Notes: generated by a model not told the origin, from the letters alone. Shown: positions 18,115 to 26,859, counted from the first letter of the stretch. The stretch is DNA of 64,000 bases from Lentzea kentuckyensis (GCF_002150765.1 NZ_MUYM01000035.1:1-64000), one strand, 5' to 3'. Numbers and translations: made by a program.

Positions 18115-19629
18115 ATGACGGTTCAGCCGAAAGTACCCAGAACGATCTTGTCGCTGGGCGTGCTCACCCTGTCCTTGATCGCGAGCTCACCGGCCGCGAG
18201 CGCGGCGGCCACCAACCTCGCGTTGAACAGACCGGCCACGGGTTCCGCCGCGTGCGCGAGCACCGAAGGTCCGGAGAAGGCCGTCAACGGCAGCGTCTCC
18301 GGCGGCAACAGCGACAAGTGGTGTTCGACGGCGAGCAGCAAGTACCTCCAGGTCGACCTCGGCCTGCCCGCGTCGATCACCGGCTTCACCGTCAAGCACG
18401 CGGGTGCCGGCGGCGAGGCGGCCGTCTACAACACCAAGGCGTTCGCCATCCAGCTGTCCACCGACGGCAACACCTGGACCACCCAGGCGTCCGTCACGAA
18501 CAACACCGCGAACACGACGACGCATTCGATCACCGCGACCAACGCCCGCTACGCCAAACTCGTCGTCACCACCCCGACCCAGAGCACCGACCAGGCCGCG
18601 CGGATCTACGAGTTCGAGGTGTACGGCACCAGCAGCGGCACCCCCGGCGGCGGCACGATCCCGGTGTTCGACCACATCCCGCAGTTCGGCATCTACACCA
18701 GCAACGACCCGGTCGGCTACACCCCGCCCGCGGGCGTGCTGATGTGGAACCGCGGCACCGAGTTCGCCAGGAAGCTGACCGACGCGGAGAAGGCGCTGAT
18801 CGGTGACGACCTGCGGGTGCGGGTGAGCTATCACGCGCAGTGCGACAACTACGACCGGATCGGCACGGTCTTCTACGTCGCCGTGCCGAAGGGCACGACC
18901 CCGACCGCGACCACACCGAGAGTGACTCTGCAGGACTTCATCACGCCGTTCAGCAACTACTGGCGGGGCGCCAAGGCGAACTACACCTTCCCGGACGCCG
19001 ACCTCGGCCCGTACGCCGGCGCGCTGGCGGACCCGGACAAGGACGTGTACCTCGGCATCGGCGGCGGCTCCAACCCGTACGGCGGCGATCCGTGCGACTC
19101 GCATCCCGAGGTCACCCCGGAGTTCAAGGCGATCGGGTTCAAGTACTCGATGTCACTCGTCTCCAGCGTCACGCTGACGGCACGCGACCACGACGTCGCC
19201 GGGATGATCTCCGGTGTCCGGGAGACCACCAACTCGGTCACCGCGGGTCCGGTCAAGCACACGGCGACCGGCAACCGCGGCGACATCGCGCTGGTGATCG
19301 CCGGCTACGGCTCGGCGGCGGGTGGCGAGGAGTACTCCAACACCACGGTCACGGTGTCGGTGAACGGCACCAGGGTCGGCTCGTTCTCCACCGCGGTCGA
19401 CTGCGCGAACCTGGAGCAGTACAGCCCGGACGGCAACCCGGGGATCTTCCGCAACAACACCACCGGCAACCCGCGCAGCTGGTGCCCGGGCGGCCTGATC
19501 CCGAGCCGGTACTTCCCGACCGGTGACATCACCGGCAAGGACGTCTCCGTCACCATCGGGATCGGCCGCCCGGTGCCGTACGTCGGCGACTCCGGCTACC
19601 GCACCAGCGTCTCCCTGCTGGAGCACTGA
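18115..19629 (+). CDS. Secreted PNGase F-like protein with N-terminal F5/8C (CBM32) module
   Basis: 504 residues. Signal peptide about 1-31 (ASSPAASAAA), a discoidin/CBM32 module (about 33-182, ALNRPATGSAACASTEGPEKAVNG) and then a two-jelly-roll region resembling bacterial peptide-N-glycosidase F. Matching elements are CDNYDRIGTVFYVAV (PNGase F has CDEWDRYANVYV around catalytic Asp60), AGGEEYSNTTVTVSVNG (around its Glu206) and NTTGNPRSWCPGGLIPSR (its WCPGMAVPTR). This family cuts the bond between asparagine and N-glycans. It may strip plant glycoproteins in the cell wall; activity is inferred from motif conservation. Divergent from GH43-CBM42. Confidence 0.78.
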   Translation: MTVQPKVPRTILSLGVLTLSLIASSPAASAAATNLALNRPATGSAACASTEGPEKAVNGSVSGGNSDKWCSTASSKYLQVDLGLPASITGFTVKHAGAGGEAAVYNTKAFAIQLSTDGNTWTTQASVTNNTANTTTHSITATNARYAKLVVTTPTQSTDQAARIYEFEVYGTSSGTPGGGTIPVFDHIPQFGIYTSNDPVGYTPPAGVLMWNRGTEFARKLTDAEKALIGDDLRVRVSYHAQCDNYDRIGTVFYVAVPKGTTPTATTPRVTLQDFITPFSNYWRGAKANYTFPDADLGPYAGALADPDKDVYLGIGGGSNPYGGDPCDSHPEVTPEFKAIGFKYSMSLVSSVTLTARDHDVAGMISGVRETTNSVTAGPVKHTATGNRGDIALVIAGYGSAAGGEEYSNTTVTVSVNGTRVGSFSTAVDCANLEQYSPDGNPGIFRNNTTGNPRSWCPGGLIPSRYFPTGDITGKDVSVTIGIGRPVPYVGDSGYRTSVSLLEH

Positions 19630-19632
19630 CTC

Positions 19633-20553
19633 TCAGAGATCGAGCACCAGGCGGTCGGAACAGGCCCGGGACACGCAGATCATCATCACGTCGCCCTGCT
19701 GGCGCTCGTCGTCGGTCAGCAGGGAGTCGCGGTGGTCCGGAGTACCGGACAGCACCCCTGTCTCGCACGTGCCGCAGGTTCCTTCCTGACACGACGACAA
19801 CACCGGCACGCCCGATCCTTCGAGAACCTCGAGGATCGACCGCTCGGCCGGTACCCGCAGGACGCCGCCGGTCCGCGCCAGTTCGACCTCGAACTCCTGG
19901 CGCGGCCCGGCGGTCGCCCCGGCTTTCGGCGCGAACCGCTCGACGTGCAGCGAGCCGGTGGCGCGGTGCTGCTCGACCGCGGCCAGCAGAGGTTCGGGCC
20001 CGCAGCAGTACACCGCCGTGTCGTCGTCGAGATCGGCGAACAACGCGGGGAGGTCGAGCAGCCCGTGCTCGTCCTGCGGCCGGATCTCGACGTTGCCGTG
20101 CCGTTCCAGCTCCGCGCGGAACGCCATGGAGGCCAGCGTCCGGCCGCCGTACACCAGCCGCCAGTCCTGGCCGGCCGCCGCGACCTGCTCGATCATCGGC
20201 AGGATCGGGGTGATGCCGATGCCACCGGCGATGAACAGGTAGCGCGGCGCCTCGACGAGCGGGAAGTGGTTGCGCGGCCCGAGCACCTCGATCAACTGCC
20301 CGACGGCGAGCACGTCGTGCACGTGCCGGGAGCCGCCGCGACCGGCTTCCTCGCGGAGGACGGCGACCCGCAGGACCGAGGTGTCGCGCGGGTCGCCGCA
20401 CAGCGAGTACTGGCGAATCAGTCCGTCGGTGAGCACCAGGTCGACGTGCGCACCCGGCGTCCACGAGGGCAGCGGCAGACCGTCCGGGTGCCGCAGCGAC
20501 AGCAGCACCACACCGTCCGCGATCGTGTCCTTGCTGTCCAGGAGCAGTTTCAC
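19633..20553 (-). CDS. Oxygenase reductase, phthalate dioxygenase reductase / VanB type
   Basis: 306 residues in the order of class IA reductases: FMN domain with RQYSLCGDP, NAD-binding domain (YLFIAGGIGITPILPM and CCGPEPLL), and a C-terminal plant-type [2Fe-2S] domain with SSCQEGTCGTCETGVLSG plus a fourth Cys in MMICVSRA. It passes electrons from NAD(P)H to the Rieske oxygenase encoded two genes upstream. The GTG start overlaps the stop of the 52-residue protein (GTGA), so translation is coupled. Confidence 0.92.
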   Translation of the reverse strand: MKLLLDSKDTIADGVVLLSLRHPDGLPLPSWTPGAHVDLVLTDGLIRQYSLCGDPRDTSVLRVAVLREEAGRGGSRHVHDVLAVGQLIEVLGPRNHFPLVEAPRYLFIAGGIGITPILPMIEQVAAAGQDWRLVYGGRTLASMAFRAELERHGNVEIRPQDEHGLLDLPALFADLDDDTAVYCCGPEPLLAAVEQHRATGSLHVERFAPKAGATAGPRQEFEVELARTGGVLRVPAERSILEVLEGSGVPVLSSCQEGTCGTCETGVLSGTPDHRDSLLTDDERQQGDVMMICVSRACSDRLVLDL

Positions 20554-20708
20554 GGCGCATGCCCCTCGGGATGAGCGTGCAGCCACTCCCACAGCTCGAT
20601 CGGATCCTCGAACTCGCGCTCGGCGCGGCAGTGGCACACCGCGCGGAGCCGGTCGGTGCCCAGCACCCAGTGGATGCGGAACACCCGGTTGCCGGTGAGC
20701 GCGTTCAC
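20550..20708 (-). CDS. 52-residue protein of a Rieske oxygenase operon, function unknown
   Basis: GTG start overlapping the oxygenase stop and stop overlapping the reductase GTG, both as GTGA, so it is locked into the operon. The product is rich in Trp, His and acidic residues and contains a CHC motif (RAVCHCRAE) and DPIELWEWLHAHPEGH. No transmembrane segment or signal peptide. The coupling on both sides argues for a real gene. A role in oxygenase assembly or regulation is possible, but nothing in the sequence proves it. Confidence 0.72.
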   Translation of the reverse strand: MNALTGNRVFRIHWVLGTDRLRAVCHCRAEREFEDPIELWEWLHAHPEGHAP

Positions 20709-21739
20709 GGCTTCTCGCACAGGTTCTTGAGCATCCGCCGCGCGGCGAGCCCGCCGGTGTCGATGTTGATCGACAGCTCCTGGTAGCCCTCCGGTTCGGC
20801 CGCGATGACCCGTTCGAGCACGTCGAGCGCCTCGACGTCCTGCAGGACCACCGTGCGGTTGCTCTCGGCCAGGAACGCCGAGACCTCCTCGTCGCCGAGG
20901 GCGAAGTCCCGCGCCACGGCCCAGAAGTCGTGGGTCGAGTGCTCGGTCTCCGGCGTGATCGCGTACACGACCTCGACGTGGAACGCGTCCGGGTCGGTGC
21001 CGTCCGGATTGGGCACGGACCCGACCGGCGCGATGCGGCTGTGCAGTTTGTACAGACACGGCGGCGTGTACTCGATGTCCTGCCAGCGCGCGATCCTGCC
21101 CTGCAGACCGGTCGACTTCGAGTAGAACGGCGGGCATTCCGCGTCGTCCATGTGCCGGGAGACGTAGACGATGCCCGCGTCCTCGTCGACCTCGGTCGTG
21201 ATCGGGGTGGAGGCGACCTCGGGCGTGCCGATGTAACCGCCGTGCAGATAGGTCTCGTGCGAGAGGTCGAGCAGGTTGTCGACGAGCAGTTCGTACCTGG
21301 CGCGTAACGGTTCCATGCCCGACACGGTGGTGTAGTCCGGCGAGACGAGCCACGGCGCGCGGGGGATCCGGGAGGCGTCGGCGTTCGCCCGGTCGCCGAT
21401 GAAGACCCAGACGAACGAGTCCTGCTCGACCACCGGATACGGCGCAAGCCTTGCGGTGCGCGGAATGCGGGTCTGCCCCGGCACCGCGACGCACTGGCCA
21501 CTCGCGTCGTAGGTGAAACCGTGATAACCGCAGACCACCTGGTCGTCCACCAGCCGGGAGGGTGGCTGGGACAACGGGAAACGGCGGTGCACGCACCGGT
21601 CCGGCATCGCGGTCACCGCTCCGTCGCGGGTGCGCCAGAACAGGATCGGTTCGCCGCAGACCGTGCGGCTGAACAGGTCGTGCCCGATCTCTGAACCGTA
21701 CGCCGCGACGTACCACTGATCGCGCGGAAAGCCGGTCAT
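20705..21739 (-). CDS. Rieske-type aromatic ring-hydroxylating / O-demethylating oxygenase (VanA-like)
   Basis: 344 residues, the length of single-component oxygenases such as vanillate or phthalate-type enzymes. The Rieske cluster ligands are Cys49-x-His51 (DRCVHRRFPLS) and Cys70-x-x-His73 (VVCGYHGF). The mononuclear iron site is in DNLLDLSHETYLH. ATG 21739 follows AAGGAG by six bases. With its reductase it likely demethylates or hydroxylates a lignin- or plant-derived methoxy-aromatic; the substrate is not determined. An IclR regulator, commonly paired with aromatic pathways, is encoded upstream on the same strand. Confidence 0.9.
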   Translation of the reverse strand: MTGFPRDQWYVAAYGSEIGHDLFSRTVCGEPILFWRTRDGAVTAMPDRCVHRRFPLSQPPSRLVDDQVVCGYHGFTYDASGQCVAVPGQTRIPRTARLAPYPVVEQDSFVWVFIGDRANADASRIPRAPWLVSPDYTTVSGMEPLRARYELLVDNLLDLSHETYLHGGYIGTPEVASTPITTEVDEDAGIVYVSRHMDDAECPPFYSKSTGLQGRIARWQDIEYTPPCLYKLHSRIAPVGSVPNPDGTDPDAFHVEVVYAITPETEHSTHDFWAVARDFALGDEEVSAFLAESNRTVVLQDVEALDVLERVIAAEPEGYQELSINIDTGGLAARRMLKNLCEKP

Positions 21740-21805
21740 GGGCCGCTCCTTCTCCGTGGTGGGAGTTCGAGCGTGGCCGAGACCACGGCCGGGTCCACAG
21801 TGGGC

Positions 21806-21815
21806 TTTCCGGAAA
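21806..21815 (-). promoter_or_regulatory. Palindrome TTTCCGGAAA before the Rieske operon
   Basis: Ten-base perfect palindrome in the 86-base gap between the iclR stop and the oxygenase start. IclR regulators often bind short palindromes of this kind; binding here is a guess from position. Confidence 0.35.
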
Positions 21816-21825
21816 ATGGAAGCCG

Positions 21826-22593
21826 TTACGCCGAGAGGGCGCGGGAGATCGTCTGGGCGCTGGTGCGGACGAGTCTGGACAGGGCCTGCGCGGTGGTGCT
21901 GCCGTGGCGGACCACCAGCGACACCGCGGCGACGACCTCGCCCTGCCGGTCGCGGATCGGCGCGCCGACTGACAGGGAGTCCATCGTGACCTGGCGGTCG
22001 CTCACCGAGTAGCCGTTCGACCTGGTGTCGGCGAGCATCCGGCGCAGCTGCGCCGGATCGGTGACGGTCCTGGGCGTGTACCGGTCGATCGGGCTGCCCA
22101 GCACCTCCTCCTGCACGTCTGCGGGGGCGTGGGCGAGCAGGACCAGGCCGACGCCGGTGGCGGTGAGCGCGAACCGGCCGCCGACCCTGGTGAGCACCGG
22201 CACCGCGCCGGAGCCGGCGATCCGTTCGACGAAGACGACCTCCGTGCCCTCGCGGACGGCGAGTTGCACGTTCTCCCTGGTGATCAGCGAAAGGTCCTCG
22301 AGGAACGGCAGCGCGGTCTCGCGCAGGCCCGGACCACGCGGGGCGAGCGAACCGAGCTCCCACAACCGCAAGCCGATGCGGTACAGCCCTTTTTCGGTGC
22401 GTTCGACGGCGCCCCACGCGCAGAACTCGTTCATCAGCCGGTGTGCGGTCGACAACGGCATGTTGGCGCGACGCGCGAGTTCGCTCAGCGTCAGCTCGCG
22501 GCGCTGGGCGTCGAAAGCGTCGAGGAGCCGGAGCGCACGGGAGATCACCGGCCCGGTCGGTCCGGTGGGCTGTCCTCGTCTCGGCACGCTCAC
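21826..22593 (-). CDS. IclR-family transcriptional regulator
   Basis: About 255 residues. Winged helix at the N-terminus (ISRALRLLDAFDA...LTLSELARRANMPLSTAHRLMNE) and the IclR effector domain (ALPFLEDLSLITRENVQLAV to VRTSAQTISRALS). GTG 22593 is taken as the start; the frame runs to an ATG at 22674, but that codon lies inside the TGTTAGCGCTCACA operator of the divergent GH127 gene. GTG 22653 is also possible. It is probably the local regulator of the downstream oxygenase operon, responding to an aromatic acid. Confidence 0.87.
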   Translation of the reverse strand: MSVPRRGQPTGPTGPVISRALRLLDAFDAQRRELTLSELARRANMPLSTAHRLMNEFCAWGAVERTEKGLYRIGLRLWELGSLAPRGPGLRETALPFLEDLSLITRENVQLAVREGTEVVFVERIAGSGAVPVLTRVGGRFALTATGVGLVLLAHAPADVQEEVLGSPIDRYTPRTVTDPAQLRRMLADTRSNGYSVSDRQVTMDSLSVGAPIRDRQGEVVAAVSLVVRHGSTTAQALSRLVRTSAQTISRALSA

Positions 22594-22661
22594 TCCGACA
22601 TCTTGCTGGATTCGCCGGGCGAAGTCGTCCCGAGCGTTGACGCCCTGCGCCACCCCGCCTA

Positions 22662-22675
22662 TGTTAGCGCTCACA
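22662..22675. promoter_or_regulatory. LacI-type operator TGTTAGCGCTCACA
   Basis: Palindrome with central GCGC, 22 bases before the GH127 ATG. It belongs to the same class as the sites at 17915, 18005, 26860 and 28626, all before secreted plant-glycan enzymes. Confidence 0.7.
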
Positions 22676-22697
22676 TTTCAGGTGAGGGGCGAGGCGC

Positions 22698-25433
22698 ATG
22701 GCGGACGGGTTCGCACGGCGGGACTTCCTCAAGGCAACGTCCCTGGCGGCTGTGGTACCACTGATCGGCGCGGGTGAGGCGCTGGCGGCCCCGAGCGCCC
22801 TCGCGCCGGGCAACCTGACCCCCTTCGCGCTGTCCGAAGTGGCGCTGACCGAGGGTGTGTTCTCGAGGAAGCGCGACCTCGTCCTGGCCTACGCACGCAG
22901 CTACGACGTCAACCGGCTGCTCCAGGTGTTCCGCGCCAACGCGGGCCTGGACACGTTGGGCGCCATCGCACCTGGCGGCTGGGAAGGCCTCGACGGTGAG
23001 GCGAACGGCAACCTCCGCGGCCACTACACCGGGCACTTCCTGTCGATGCTGTCCCAGGCGTACGGCAGCACCGGAGACACCGCGTACCTGGAGAAGATCC
23101 GGACGATGGTCGGGGCGCTGACCGAGTGCCGGGCGGCCCTGCGGCGTGATCCCCAGGTGCTGAGCGTGCCGGGCAGGTCCGGCCGGGCGGTGGAACAGGT
23201 GCGCGGCTCGTACCAGTTCGTCGATCTGCCCGCCGAGCCGTTGCCCGAGATGTTCACGTTCACAGCCTGGGTCCGGCCGTCGCACACCGCGAACTGGACG
23301 CGGATCTTCGACTTCGGCAACGACAACACCCGCTACCTGTACCTGGCCGCGCGCAACGGCAACGGCGTGCCCCGTTTCGCGATCACCACGAGCGGTCCCG
23401 GAGGCGAACAGGGCATCAACGGCACCGCGCCGCTGCCGTTGAACGAGTGGAGCCACATCGCGGTGACGATCGCGGGCACCACCGGCACGCTCTACGTCAA
23501 CGGCGCGCAGGTCGGCGCGAACACCGCGATGTCGCTGAACCCGGCCGCGCTGGGCGCGCTGGCGCACCACTGGCTGGGGCGGTCGCACTTCGGCGGCGAC
23601 CCGGTGTTCGCGGGCGCGTTCGACGAGGTGAACCTGTTCTCCCGCGCACTGAGCGCCGAGGAGATCGCCCTGCCGCTCAAGGGAGATGTGGCTTCCTACA
23701 CGTTCGACGAGACCACCGGCGGAACGTTCGCCGACGCGTCCGGCCGCGGGCGTGCCGCGACGCTGCGCCGCACGTGGGGCGGTCCGAGCCATCCCGGTTT
23801 CCTCGCCGCGTACCCGGAAACGCAGTTCATCACGCTGGAAACGATGACGCGTCCGGACTACCAGGTCGTGTGGGCGCCGTACTACACCGCCCACAAGATC
23901 CTCAAAGGACTGGTCGACGCCTACCGCAACACCCAGGACGCACGGGCGCTGGACCTCGCGGACGGCCTGTGCGACTGGATGTACTCGCGGCTGGGCAAAC
24001 TGTCCGCCGAGGTGCGCCAGCGGATGTGGGGGATCTTCTCCAGCGGTGAGTTCGGCGGCATCGTCGAGGCGATCATGGAGCTGCACGCCGCCACCGGCAA
24101 GCACCTGGAACTGGCCAGGCTCTTCGACCTCGACTCGCTGATCACGGCCTGTGCCGAGAACCGCGACGTGCTCGACGGGCTGCACGCCAACCAGCACATC
24201 CCGATCTTCACCGGTCTCGTTCGGCTGTACGAGGCCACCGGCGAGCAGCGGTACTGGCTGGCGGCGAAGAACTTCTGGGGCATGGTCGTGCCGCCGCGGA
24301 TGTTCACCATCGGCGGGACCAGCACGGGGGAGTTCTGGCGTGCGCGCGGAGTCGTCGCCGGCGGGTTGAGTGACACCACGGCCGAGACCTGCTGCGCCCA
24401 CAACCTGCTGAAGCTCAGCCGGCAGCTGTTCCTGCACGAGCAGTCGCCGAAGTACTTCGACTACTACGAACGTGCGCTCTACAACCAGATCCTCGGGTCC
24501 AAACAGGACCGTGCCGACGCCGAGCTGCCGTTGATGACGTACTTCATCGGCCTGACGCCGGGCGCGGTGCGTGACTTCACGCCCAAGCAGGGCACGACCT
24601 GCTGCGAGGGCACGGGCATGGAGAGCGCGACGAAGTACCAGGACTCGGTGTACCTCCGCACGGCCGACGACTCGCGGCTGTACGTGAACCTCTACAGCCC
24701 GACGGTGCTGAAGTGGAAGGGCGTGACCATCACGCAGTCCACCGCGTTCCCGGCCGAGCAGGGCACCACGCTGCGCATCAGCGGCCGGGCGCGGTTCGAG
24801 CTGGCGCTGCGGGTGCCGGCGTGGGCGGGAGAGTTCACCGTCACGGTCAACGGTGAGCGGCAGCGGCTGAACGCCCTGCCCGGCACCTACGTGACGTTGT
24901 CCCGTTGGTGGCGTGAAGGGGATGTTGTGCGCGTGCGCATGCCGTTCGCGTTGCGCGCGGAACGGACGCCGGACCAGCCTCTCGTGCAGTCCCTTATGTA
25001 CGGCCCGATCAACCTGGTGGCGCGGGATGCGCGCCACGAGTTCCTGGAGCTCGGACTGTTCGGCCGCGCGGCGCTGTCCGGAGACCTGGCTGGCAACCTC
25101 CAGCCGATTTCCGGCAGCCCGTTGCACTTCCGGCTCGGCGAGGTCGAGCTCGCGCCGTTCTTCGAGGGCACCGAGGACGCCTTCCACTCGTACTTCCGCC
25201 GCACAGAGCCGAAAATCGTGTTCGCCGGCGTGGACTCCGGCGTCGCGAACCCGGTGCGCGCGGACGGGTCGACGTTCCTCGACGAGGTGTGGGTCGCCGC
25301 GCCGTTCTCGTCGAAGAACGTGTTCGTGGACCGGGTGACGGCCGTGGCGCGACGCTGGGTGGCGGAGGGCCTGATGTCCGTGCCCGACCACGACCGCGTG
25401 ATCCGCACGGCCCGCAACGCACCCATCCGCTGA
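22698..25433 (+). CDS. GH127 beta-L-arabinofuranosidase with a LamG-like domain inserted, Tat-exported
   Basis: 911 residues against about 650-700 for plain GH127. The Tat signal is FARRDFLKATSLAAVVPLIG. The (alpha/alpha)6 domain starts FALSEVALTEGVFSRKRD and is interrupted at about residue 155 by a LamG/concanavalin-like module of some 210 residues (GRAVEQVRGSYQFVDLP to FADASGRGRAATL), then resumes with WAPYYTAHKILKGLVDAYR. Catalytic-zinc motifs TAETCCAHNLLKL and GTTCCEGTGMES, the latter with the nucleophile cysteine, are intact. The enzyme removes beta-L-arabinofuranose from plant hydroxyproline-rich glycoproteins or RG-II. Its start lies just after a LacI-type operator. Confidence 0.9.
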   Translation: MADGFARRDFLKATSLAAVVPLIGAGEALAAPSALAPGNLTPFALSEVALTEGVFSRKRDLVLAYARSYDVNRLLQVFRANAGLDTLGAIAPGGWEGLDGEANGNLRGHYTGHFLSMLSQAYGSTGDTAYLEKIRTMVGALTECRAALRRDPQVLSVPGRSGRAVEQVRGSYQFVDLPAEPLPEMFTFTAWVRPSHTANWTRIFDFGNDNTRYLYLAARNGNGVPRFAITTSGPGGEQGINGTAPLPLNEWSHIAVTIAGTTGTLYVNGAQVGANTAMSLNPAALGALAHHWLGRSHFGGDPVFAGAFDEVNLFSRALSAEEIALPLKGDVASYTFDETTGGTFADASGRGRAATLRRTWGGPSHPGFLAAYPETQFITLETMTRPDYQVVWAPYYTAHKILKGLVDAYRNTQDARALDLADGLCDWMYSRLGKLSAEVRQRMWGIFSSGEFGGIVEAIMELHAATGKHLELARLFDLDSLITACAENRDVLDGLHANQHIPIFTGLVRLYEATGEQRYWLAAKNFWGMVVPPRMFTIGGTSTGEFWRARGVVAGGLSDTTAETCCAHNLLKLSRQLFLHEQSPKYFDYYERALYNQILGSKQDRADAELPLMTYFIGLTPGAVRDFTPKQGTTCCEGTGMESATKYQDSVYLRTADDSRLYVNLYSPTVLKWKGVTITQSTAFPAEQGTTLRISGRARFELALRVPAWAGEFTVTVNGERQRLNALPGTYVTLSRWWREGDVVRVRMPFALRAERTPDQPLVQSLMYGPINLVARDARHEFLELGLFGRAALSGDLAGNLQPISGSPLHFRLGEVELAPFFEGTEDAFHSYFRRTEPKIVFAGVDSGVANPVRADGSTFLDEVWVAAPFSSKNVFVDRVTAVARRWVAEGLMSVPDHDRVIRTARNAPIR

Positions 25434-25439
25434 GCCCTG

Positions 25440-25492
25440 GCCATGAACGGCGCTTTTGTGTACCTGGGGTACACAAAAGCGCCGTTCATGGC
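25440..25492. repeat. Intergenic palindrome, family GCCATGAACGGCGCTTT (copy 2)
   Basis: Stem 25440-25464 / 25468-25492, 25 bp without mismatch, loop TGG. It lies between the converging GH127 and EEP-jacalin genes and is nearly identical to the copies at 1131 and 54628, with compensatory changes in both arms (TTTTGTGTAC / GTACACAAAA). Confidence 0.92.
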
Positions 25493-25499
25493 TCCTCTG

Positions 25500-26798
25500 T
25501 CAGGCTGGGACGAAGATCGCGCCGAGCCGGTCGACCTCGTTGCCCGACCGGCCGGTGAACCCGGCGATCCGCCACCCGGCGGGCGCGGTGGCGGTGAGCG
25601 TCTCCGCGGTCGGCTTGCCCGCCGAGATCGTGCGGCCGCGGTTCGTGGCGAACTCCGCCGAGAACACCCGCGTCTGGTTGTCGTACTTGCCCTGGCTCAG
25701 TTTCGCGGACACCAGGTGCTCGCCCGCTGCGAGCGTCAGGGTCGTGGCCGTGCCGCCGTTGCCGCCGTGGCTGAACGTCGTGCCGTTCGCGAGCGTGACC
25801 GCGATCTGGTCCAACCTGCTGCCGCCACGCAAGGTGAGCGAACGTACAGCCCCCAGGTCGACCGCCGCGAGGTCGGTGAACGGGGTGCCGTGCGGGCCGC
25901 CGGCCTCGGCGCTGAGCCGGATGTTGTCGTTCGCCGTCCAGTCGAACCGGGTGGCGATCGGGTAGTGGTCGGACAGCGGCTTTCCTTGCGCGTCCAGGAA
26001 TGCCGCGTTGTCGTTGCGGTAGTCGCGTGCGGTCAGCGTGATCTGCCGGTTGCCCCGGTACAGGATCTTGTCGACGACCTCGCACTGGTCGGTGAGCGCC
26101 GCCGGGTCGCACACCAGCGCCGGGGCGCCCGCCGCCGGTGCCTGGCCGCCGCGTTCCAGCTGCACCCACGCGTCGGTGAGACCGTTGGTGCTGACCAGTT
26201 CGCGGATGTTGTCCTCGGCACGGGTGTAGCGGGTGTTGGTGTCGCCCATGACGATGACCGCGTTGCCCGCGGAGTTCGCCGCGATGAACTGGGACAGCTG
26301 GGTGATGTTCGACCGGCGCGCGGCCAGGTCGGCGGTCTCGGTGCCGGCGTTGGGGTGCAGGTTGTAGAGGTCGACCGACACCCCCTCGGCGAGCCTGATC
26401 CGCTTGTAGCTGAACCCCTTGGGCGTCAGGCAGTCCGTGCCGTTGCAGGACGACCACTTCGTGCGTTCGAGGTCGCTGTAGGACAGGTGGGACAACGTGT
26501 TCAGGCCGCTGCCGAACGGTACGCCGCCGCTCGTGGGCGTGCGGAACGCGTGGTTGTCGCCCGCGTACAGGGCCGCGTGGTAGTTGAAGTCCTCCTGGAC
26601 GTTGATCACGTCGTAGGGGGCGAGCCTGGGGCTGATCAGCGGGGTGTTCACGGCCGGATTGCCCGACGACAGGCCTTCCGGCAGGCCGGCCACGTTGTAG
26701 CTCAGCACCTGGAAACTGCCGCCGGTGGCCGCGGTGGCCGTGGGCGTCACGAGCGTCGCCAGCATCACCGGGATGGCGAGCAGGGTTGATCGTCGCAT
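25500..26798 (-). CDS. Secreted endonuclease/exonuclease/phosphatase-fold hydrolase with C-terminal jacalin-like lectin domain
   Basis: 432 residues. Signal peptide about 1-25 (MRRSTLLAIPVMLATLVTPTATA). The EEP catalytic domain (27-290) shows LSYNVAGLPEG, NVQEDFNY (metal-binding Glu), VIVMGDTNTRY and LSDHYPIATRF (catalytic His), as in sphingomyelinase/DNase I-like phosphodiesterases. A jacalin-type beta-prism lectin domain follows (about 300-432; GGPHGTPFTDLA, RLDQIAVTLANG, GGNGGTATTLTL). ATG 26798 follows AAGGAG. The lectin may dock a phosphodiesterase or phospholipase onto glycan. The operator TGTGAGCGTTCACA lies about 62 bases upstream. Confidence 0.85.
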   Translation of the reverse strand: MRRSTLLAIPVMLATLVTPTATAATGGSFQVLSYNVAGLPEGLSSGNPAVNTPLISPRLAPYDVINVQEDFNYHAALYAGDNHAFRTPTSGGVPFGSGLNTLSHLSYSDLERTKWSSCNGTDCLTPKGFSYKRIRLAEGVSVDLYNLHPNAGTETADLAARRSNITQLSQFIAANSAGNAVIVMGDTNTRYTRAEDNIRELVSTNGLTDAWVQLERGGQAPAAGAPALVCDPAALTDQCEVVDKILYRGNRQITLTARDYRNDNAAFLDAQGKPLSDHYPIATRFDWTANDNIRLSAEAGGPHGTPFTDLAAVDLGAVRSLTLRGGSRLDQIAVTLANGTTFSHGGNGGTATTLTLAAGEHLVSAKLSQGKYDNQTRVFSAEFATNRGRTISAGKPTAETLTATAPAGWRIAGFTGRSGNEVDRLGAIFVPA

Positions 26799-26859
26799 GC
26801 TGCTCCTTGCAGGGTTGGAGCGTCCGCAACACGGGAACGCGACTCGATGATCCACGAGT

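Noticed and set aside
22671..25391. Minus-strand open frame of about 900 codons opposite GH127
   Set aside because: It is a GC-rich shadow: composition is dominated by Arg, Val, Gly, His and Gln with no domain, and the plus strand encodes an intact enzyme.
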